A stretch of DNA of 64,000 nucleotides from Streptomyces sp. NBC_00224 (GTDB taxonomy: Bacteria > Actinomycetota > Actinomycetes > Streptomycetales > Streptomycetaceae), in NCBI RefSeq assembly GCF_041435195.1, contig NZ_CP108106.1:6735501-6799500 (forward strand), in the 5' to 3' direction. Of this stretch, positions 59,252 through 64,000 are shown in pieces; the first letter of the stretch is position 1, and every line of letters starts with the position of its first letter. The position numbers and the translations under genes are program-made. The notes beneath the pieces were generated by a model, which worked only from the letters and a program-made list of their open reading frames with translations, was not told the DNA's origin and did not search any database.

Positions 59252-61968
59252 ACACCGAGAACGACACCGACACCGAGGCCGGTACCAGCACCAGTACGAG
59301 TGCCAGCACCAGCACCAGTGCCGAGACGAGCACGGAGACCGGGACCGGGACCGGGACTGGGATCGAAACCGGCACCGGAACCGGAACCCGGACCGACGTC
59401 GGGCCCCCGACCCCGCCTCGCAAGCGCGCGCTCGCCGTCCCCGACCTGTCCCTCGTCGTTCTCGTCGGCGCCACCGGATCGGGCAAGTCCACTTTTGCCC
59501 GTCGGCACTTCAAGCCCACCGAGGTCATCTCGTCGGACTTCTGCCGGGGCCTGGTGGCCGACGACGAGAACGACCAGAGCGCCAGCGGCGACGCGTTCGA
59601 CGTGCTCCACTACATCGCGGGCAAGCGGCTCGCGGCCGGGCGGCTGACCGTCGTCGACGCCACCAGCGTGCAGGTGGAGAGCCGCAGACAGCTGGTCCAG
59701 CTGGCTCGGGAGCACGATGTGCTGCCCGTGGCCATCGTCCTCGATCTGCCCGAGGAGGTCTGTGCCGCCCGCAACGCGACCCGGCCCGACCGTGCCGGCA
59801 TGCCCCGTCAGGTCATCGCGAGGCACCGCCGTGAGCTGCGGCGTTCGCTGCGCGGCCTGGAGCGTGAGGGGTTCCGCAAGGTCCATGTCCTGCGCTCCGA
59901 GGCGGAGGTGGACAGCGTGGAGATCGCGATCGAGCGACGCTACAACGACCTCACTCACCTCACTGGCCCCTTCGACATCATCGGTGACATCCACGGCTGC
60001 CGCTCCGAGCTGGAGACGTTGCTGGTGAAGCTGGGTTACGTGGACGGGGCGCACCCCGAGGGCCGTACGGCGGTCTTCGTCGGTGACCTCGTGGACCGTG
60101 GGCCGGACAGCCCGGGTGTGTTGCGGCGCGTGATGAGAATGGTGGCCGATGGTAACGCTCTGTGTGTTCCCGGGAACCATGAGAACAAGCTCGGACGTTA
60201 TCTGGGTGGCAAGAAGGTCCAGCGCACCCATGGACTGGCGGAAACCATCGAGCAGTTGGAGAGGGAGGGCGATGGATTCAAGGAACAGGTGAAGGAGTTC
60301 ATCGACGGGCTCGTCAGCCACTACGTGCTCGATGGCGGCAAGCTGGTCGTCTGTCACGCGGGTCTGCCCGAGAAGTACCACGGGCGTACGTCGGGGCGTG
60401 TTCGCTCGCACGCCTTGTACGGGGAGACGACCGGCGAGACCGACGAGTTCGGCCTGCCCGTGCGCTACCCGTGGGCCGAGGACTACCGGGGTCGCGCGGC
60501 GGTCGTCTACGGCCACACGCCCGTCCCGAACACGTCGTGGATCAACAACACCATCTGCTTGGACACGGGTGCGGTGTTCGGCGGAAAGATGACCGCGCTG
60601 CGCTGGCCGGAGCGCGAGCTCGTCGACGTGCCTGCCGAGAGGGTCTGGTACGAGCCGGTCCGTCCGCTGGCCACCGAGGCGCCCGGTGGCCATGACGGAC
60701 GCCCGCTCGACCTCGCCGACGTGCACGGCCGCCGGGTCGTGGAGACCCGGCAGCTGGGCAATGTGGCGGTGCGCGAGGAGAACGCGGCGGCCGCGCTCGA
60801 AGTCATGAGCCGTTTCGCCGTCGACCCACGGCTGCTCGCGTATCTGCCGCCGACGATGGCGCCCACGGCGACCTCGCGTGCGGCGGCCCGCGGCAGCGGC
60901 GGTGACGAGCAGTTCCTGGAGCATCCGGCGGAGGCGTTCGCGCAGTACGCGGCGGACGGGGTCGCGCGGGTCGTGTGCGAGGAGAAGCACATGGGCTCGC
61001 GGGCGGTGGCCCTGGTGTGCCGTGACGCCGAGGTGGCGCGCGAGCGGTTCGGGGTGCAGGGGCCGACGGGCGCTCTGCACACCCGCACCGGTCGTCCGTT
61101 CTTCGACGACGCGGCCGTCACCGAGGAGATCCTCGGCCGGTTGCGGGCGGCCGTGTCCGCGGCCGGGCTGTGGGACGAGCTCGGTACGGACTGGCTGTTG
61201 TTCGACGCCGAGCTGATGCCGTGGTCGCTGAAGGCCTCGGGGCTGCTGCGTTCGCAGTACGCGGCGGTGGGTGCCGCGTCCGGGGCGGTCTTCCCGGGCG
61301 CGCTGGGGGCTCTGGAGGCGGCCGCGGCGCGCGGTGTCGACGTGGACGGGCTGCTGGCGCGTCAGCGTGAGCGGGCGCGGGACGCGGAGGCGTTCACCGA
61401 CGCGTACCGGCGGTACTGCTGGACCACGGACGGGCTGGAGGGTGTGCGGTTCGCGCCCTTCCAGATCCTGGCCTCCCAGGGCCGCAGTCTGGCCGCGGTG
61501 CCCCACGACGAGCAGCTGGCGTGGCTGGACCGTCTGGTCGAGCACGACCCGACGGGTCTGCTCCAGGTCACCCGGCGCCTGGTCGTCGACACCGGCGACG
61601 AGGCGTCCGTGCGGGCCGGCGTCGACTGGTGGCTCGATCTGACCGCTGCGGGCGGCGAGGGCATGGTGGTCAAGCCGCTCCAGGCGCTGGCCCGGGACGG
61701 CAAGGGGCGCCTTGTGCAGCCCGGTATCAAGGTGCGCGGACGCGAGTATCTGCGGATCATCTACGGTCCGGAGTACGTGCGCTCCGACAACCTGGAGCGG
61801 CTGCGGCAGCGCTCCCTGGGCCACAAGCGCTCGCTGGCGCTGCGGGAGTACGCGCTGGGGCTGGAGGCGCTGGACCGGCTGGCGGCGGGCGAGCCGCTGT
61901 GGCGTGTCCATGAGGCGGTGTTCGCGGTCCTGGCCCTGGAGTCGGAGCCGGTGGACCCCAGGCTGTGA
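59248..61968 (+). CDS. pnkp: Polynucleotide kinase-phosphatase (RNA repair, Pnkp)
   Basis: A 906-aa trifunctional protein. 5'-OH kinase with P-loop GATGSGKST (74-82); metallophosphoesterase removing 2',3'-cyclic phosphate or 3'-phosphate with GDIHGC (~247), GDLVDRGPDS and PGNHE; and an adenylyltransferase (ligase-like) domain with CEEKHMGSR carrying the nucleotidyl Lys (~580), EGMVVKP near 805. With Hen1 it repairs RNA cut by ribotoxins. Oddity: residues ~8-50 are a Thr/Ser/Gly/Glu repeat. ATG 59248 has AAGGAGG upstream. Terminator at 61971-62006. Confidence 0.93.
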   Translation: MNTENDTDTEAGTSTSTSASTSTSAETSTETGTGTGTGIETGTGTGTRTDVGPPTPPRKRALAVPDLSLVVLVGATGSGKSTFARRHFKPTEVISSDFCRGLVADDENDQSASGDAFDVLHYIAGKRLAAGRLTVVDATSVQVESRRQLVQLAREHDVLPVAIVLDLPEEVCAARNATRPDRAGMPRQVIARHRRELRRSLRGLEREGFRKVHVLRSEAEVDSVEIAIERRYNDLTHLTGPFDIIGDIHGCRSELETLLVKLGYVDGAHPEGRTAVFVGDLVDRGPDSPGVLRRVMRMVADGNALCVPGNHENKLGRYLGGKKVQRTHGLAETIEQLEREGDGFKEQVKEFIDGLVSHYVLDGGKLVVCHAGLPEKYHGRTSGRVRSHALYGETTGETDEFGLPVRYPWAEDYRGRAAVVYGHTPVPNTSWINNTICLDTGAVFGGKMTALRWPERELVDVPAERVWYEPVRPLATEAPGGHDGRPLDLADVHGRRVVETRQLGNVAVREENAAAALEVMSRFAVDPRLLAYLPPTMAPTATSRAAARGSGGDEQFLEHPAEAFAQYAADGVARVVCEEKHMGSRAVALVCRDAEVARERFGVQGPTGALHTRTGRPFFDDAAVTEEILGRLRAAVSAAGLWDELGTDWLLFDAELMPWSLKASGLLRSQYAAVGAASGAVFPGALGALEAAAARGVDVDGLLARQRERARDAEAFTDAYRRYCWTTDGLEGVRFAPFQILASQGRSLAAVPHDEQLAWLDRLVEHDPTGLLQVTRRLVVDTGDEASVRAGVDWWLDLTAAGGEGMVVKPLQALARDGKGRLVQPGIKVRGREYLRIIYGPEYVRSDNLERLRQRSLGHKRSLALREYALGLEALDRLAAGEPLWRVHEAVFAVLALESEPVDPRL

Positions 61969-61970
61969 AG

Positions 61971-62006
61971 CCGTGGGGGCGGAGCCGTGCGGTTCCGCCC
62001 CCACGG
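61971..62006. terminator. Terminator after pnkp
   Basis: A perfect 13-bp inverted repeat (61971-61983 / 61994-62006) with a 10-nt loop, 2 bp after the stop codon. Confidence 0.82.
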
Positions 62007-62067
62007 GCCGGGGTGGAAGCCGCCGGTTCACCGGGTGAGCGGGCTGCGGGCGGGACAGGATGGGGAC

Positions 62068-63300
62068 ATGGGATTCCACGTCGACTCCGAGACCGGGCGG
62101 CTGCGCCGCGTCATCCTGCACCGGCCCGATCTGGAGCTGAAGCGGCTCACTCCGAGTAACAAGGACGCTCTTCTCTTCGACGATGTGCTCTGGGTGCGCC
62201 GGGCCCGCCAGGAGCACGACGGCTTCGCGGACGTGCTGCGCGACCGCGGGGTCGAGGTGCACCTCTTCGGCGATCTGCTGCGCGAGTCGCTGGCGATTCC
62301 GCAGGCGAGACGGCTGGTACTGGACCGGGTCTTCGACGAGAAGGAGTACGGGCCGCTGGCCACCGGGCATCTGCGCGAGGCGTTCGACGAGCTGTCCGCC
62401 GCCGAGCTCGCCGAGGCGCTGGTGGGCGGTATGACCAAGCGGGAGTTCCTGGAGCGCCATGCCGAGCCGGTGTCCGTCCGGTTCCACGTGATGGATCTGG
62501 ACGACTTTCTGCTGGGCCCGCTGCCCAACCACCTCTTCACGCGTGACACCTCTGCCTGGATCTACGACGGGGTGTCCATCAACGCGATGCGCTGGCCCGC
62601 CCGGCAGCGCGAGACGGTCCACTTCGAGGCGATCTACCGCCACCATCCGCTCTTCGCGGGCCCCGAGGCCGGGCGGTTCCACACCTGGTCGAAGGGGCAG
62701 AGCGACTATCCCTCGACCATCGAGGGCGGGGACGTGCTGGTGATCGGCAATGGTGCGGTGCTGATCGGGATGAGTGAGCGGACGACTGCGCAGGCGGTGG
62801 AGATGCTGGCGCGCGGGCTCTTCGCGGCCGGTTCCGCACGGACGATCGTGGCGCTGGACATGCCCAAGCGCAGGGCCTTCATGCACCTCGATACGGTGAT
62901 GACGATGGTCGACGGAGAAACCTTCACTCAGTACGCCGGGCTCGGCATGCTCCGCTCGTACACGATCGAGCCGGGCGCCGGTGAGCAGGAGCTGAAGGTG
63001 ACGGACCACCCGCCGGAGCACATGCACCGCGCCATAGCGGCCGCCCTCGGCCTGGACGGGATCCGGGTGCTGATGGCCACCCAGGACGTGCACGCGGCGG
63101 AGCGCGAGCAGTGGGACGACGGCTGCAACGTCCTGGCGGTCGAGCCGGGCGTGGTGGTGGCGTACGAGCGCAATGTCACCACCAACACGCATCTGCGGAA
63201 GCAGGGCATCGAGGTGATCGAGATTCCCGGCAGCGAGCTGGGGCGGGGGCGGGGCGGGCCTCGGTGTATGAGCTGTCCCGTGGAGCGCGATGCCGTATAG
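62068..63300 (+). CDS. arcA: Arginine deiminase
   Basis: A 410-aa enzyme converting arginine to citrulline and ammonia. Motifs: FTRDTSAWI (~157-165), [12 protein letters not shown] (~220), [12 protein letters not shown] with the catalytic His (~271-282), and RCMSCP with the catalytic Cys400. The length is normal. ATG 62068, AGGATGGGG upstream. An ornithine carbamoyltransferase gene follows after 62 bp, suggesting an arginine deiminase pathway; whether arcC follows is beyond the window. Confidence 0.94.
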   Translation: MGFHVDSETGRLRRVILHRPDLELKRLTPSNKDALLFDDVLWVRRARQEHDGFADVLRDRGVEVHLFGDLLRESLAIPQARRLVLDRVFDEKEYGPLATGHLREAFDELSAAELAEALVGGMTKREFLERHAEPVSVRFHVMDLDDFLLGPLPNHLFTRDTSAWIYDGVSINAMRWPARQRETVHFEAIYRHHPLFAGPEAGRFHTWSKGQSDYPSTIEGGDVLVIGNGAVLIGMSERTTAQAVEMLARGLFAAGSARTIVALDMPKRRAFMHLDTVMTMVDGETFTQYAGLGMLRSYTIEPGAGEQELKVTDHPPEHMHRAIAAALGLDGIRVLMATQDVHAAEREQWDDGCNVLAVEPGVVVAYERNVTTNTHLRKQGIEVIEIPGSELGRGRGGPRCMSCPVERDAV

Positions 63301-63302
63301 TG

Positions 63303-63318
63303 ATGCGTTCAATCGCAT
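63303..63318. promoter_or_regulatory. ATGCG-N6-CGCAT inverted repeat between arcA and argF
   Basis: A 16-bp inverted repeat with AT-rich centre, just after the arcA stop and 45 bp before the argF ATG. The spacing and half-sites vaguely resemble an ArgR (ARG box) operator, and the gene context supports that. The consensus match is weak. Confidence 0.4.
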
Positions 63319-63362
63319 ATACTTACAGTGTCCCCGCCTTCCGTCACCCAGGAGCAGTCACC

Positions 63363-64000
63363 ATGGCGACAGACCTCGCAGGCCGCCACTTCCTCAAGGA
63401 GCTGGACTTCACCGCCGAGGAGTTCCGCGCTCTGGTGGACCTCGCCGCCGAGCTCAAGGCCGCCAAGAAGGCGGGCACCGAGGTCCAGCGGCTGCGCGGG
63501 CGGAACATCGCGCTGATCTTCGAGAAGCCGTCGACGCGTACGAGGTGCTCCTTCGAGGTGGCGGCCGCCGACCAGGGTGCCTCCACGACGTACATCGACC
63601 CGGCGGGCTCGCACATCGGCAAGAAGGAGTCGGCGCGGGACACGGCACGGGTGCTCGGCCGGATGTTCGACGCGATCCAGTTCCGAGGGGACGCCCAGGA
63701 GACGGTCGAGACGCTCGCCGCGCACGCGGGCGTGCCGGTCTACAACGGCCTCACCGACGCCTGGCACCCCACTCAGATGCTCGCCGACGTCCTCACCATG
63801 ACCGAGCACACCGACAAGCCCCTTGAGCGGACGGCTTTCGCCTATCTGGGTGACGCCCGGTACAACATGGGCAACTCCTACCTGTTCACGGGCGCGCTGC
63901 TCGGCATGGACGTACGGATCGTGGCCCCCAGGGCGTACTGGCCGGCCGACGCCGTCGTCGCCCTCGCGCACCGGGCCGCCGAGCGCAGCGGGGCCCGGAT
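63363..64000 (+). CDS. argF: Ornithine carbamoyltransferase (3' truncated by window end)
   Basis: The first 212 codons of a ~330-aa enzyme exchanging ornithine + carbamoyl phosphate and citrulline + Pi. Carbamoyl-phosphate loop STRTRCSFE (~59-67) and HPTQMLAD (~139-146) are intact. The frame is open to the right edge. AGGAG lies before ATG 63363. Adjacent to arginine deiminase, so this copy is probably the catabolic enzyme, but sequence alone does not separate it from the biosynthetic one. Confidence 0.92.
   Translation, partial: MATDLAGRHFLKELDFTAEEFRALVDLAAELKAAKKAGTEVQRLRGRNIALIFEKPSTRTRCSFEVAAADQGASTTYIDPAGSHIGKKESARDTARVLGRMFDAIQFRGDAQETVETLAAHAGVPVYNGLTDAWHPTQMLADVLTMTEHTDKPLERTAFAYLGDARYNMGNSYLFTGALLGMDVRIVAPRAYWPADAVVALAHRAAERSGAR

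Noticed and set aside
59140..63318. Minus-strand open frame of 1392 codons across hen1, pnkp and arcA
   Set aside because: It spans three recognisable sense genes and their terminator; composition is that of a shadow frame.
1..64000. tRNA, rRNA or CRISPR loci
   Set aside because: No GTTCGA-type T-loop flanked by acceptor pairing, rRNA-like stretch or regularly spaced 25-40 bp repeat array was noticed. The island target is a protein gene, not a tRNA.

Overview
The window is a very GC-rich actinobacterial chromosome segment with strong G/C third-position bias and typical Streptomyces gene content: SepH, CutRS, DUF3710, DUF4193, a SepF-like protein, an F420-type LLM oxidoreductase, a cobalamin riboswitch and GlnR-like boxes. 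Gene order resembles the S. coelicolor region around sepH-hemH-cutRS-dut-kdpDE-trmA, recalled from memory and not searched. About 45 protein genes are supported. The first gene is cut at its 5' end and the last (argF) at its 3' end. I saw no rRNA, tRNA or CRISPR array.

Layout. 1-7.4 kb: a GNAT/acyl-CoA synthetase fusion, DUF5998, an alkaline-phosphatase-fold enzyme, thymidine kinase, a VOC protein and a rhodanese. 7.4-17 kb: sepH, a membrane protein, a sugar-lactone oxidase overlapping an MFS exporter, ferrochelatase, an inositol phosphatase, a 57-aa protein and cutRS. 17-32.7 kb: a block whose order (DUF4193, DUF3093, dut, DUF3710, OB-fold, DUF3159, two TrkA/RCK proteins, KimA-like transporter, trmA) matches what I recall of Mycobacterium Rv2689c-Rv2701c. 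Here it also carries cutRS, an ABC ATPase and kdpDE. KdpDE, the two RCK proteins and the KimA-like importer form a potassium-homeostasis neighbourhood.

32.65-39.05 kb is an acquired island of about 6.4 kb inserted at the 3' end of trmA. It is bounded by a 29-bp direct repeat (28/29 identical) inside longer homology. The native last 20 codons of trmA are stranded at the right end, and the island supplies a replacement 3' end. It encodes a winged-helix-like protein of unknown function, a 1157-aa single-chain restriction-modification enzyme (PD-ExK nuclease plus N6-adenine methylase, ISP/type IIG-like, no helicase) and a PIN toxin-antitoxin pair. No recombinase is visible. GACGCACGTT-type repeats cluster at both ends.

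39-50.5 kb: a 3-hydroxyisobutyryl-CoA hydrolase-like enzyme, a molybdate-type HTH-TOBE protein, a PucR regulator, a giant nitrate reductase-flavoprotein fusion preceded by GlnR-like boxes, and metE under a cobalamin riboswitch. 50.5-64 kb: a VOC protein, a siderophore-binding-like protein without a signal peptide, a SepF paralogue, an SMC/RecF-like ATPase coupled to a MazG-like protein, DUF6099, an LLM oxidoreductase, homocysteine methyltransferase, the Hen1-Pnkp RNA-repair pair, and arginine deiminase with ornithine carbamoyltransferase.

Most interesting for follow-up: the trmA island and its two-gene core; the ATPase-MazG/DUF6099 locus, which combines TTA (bldA) codons with two BldD-like palindromes; the Hen1-Pnkp operon; and the insertion of GC-rich repeats inside coding sequences.
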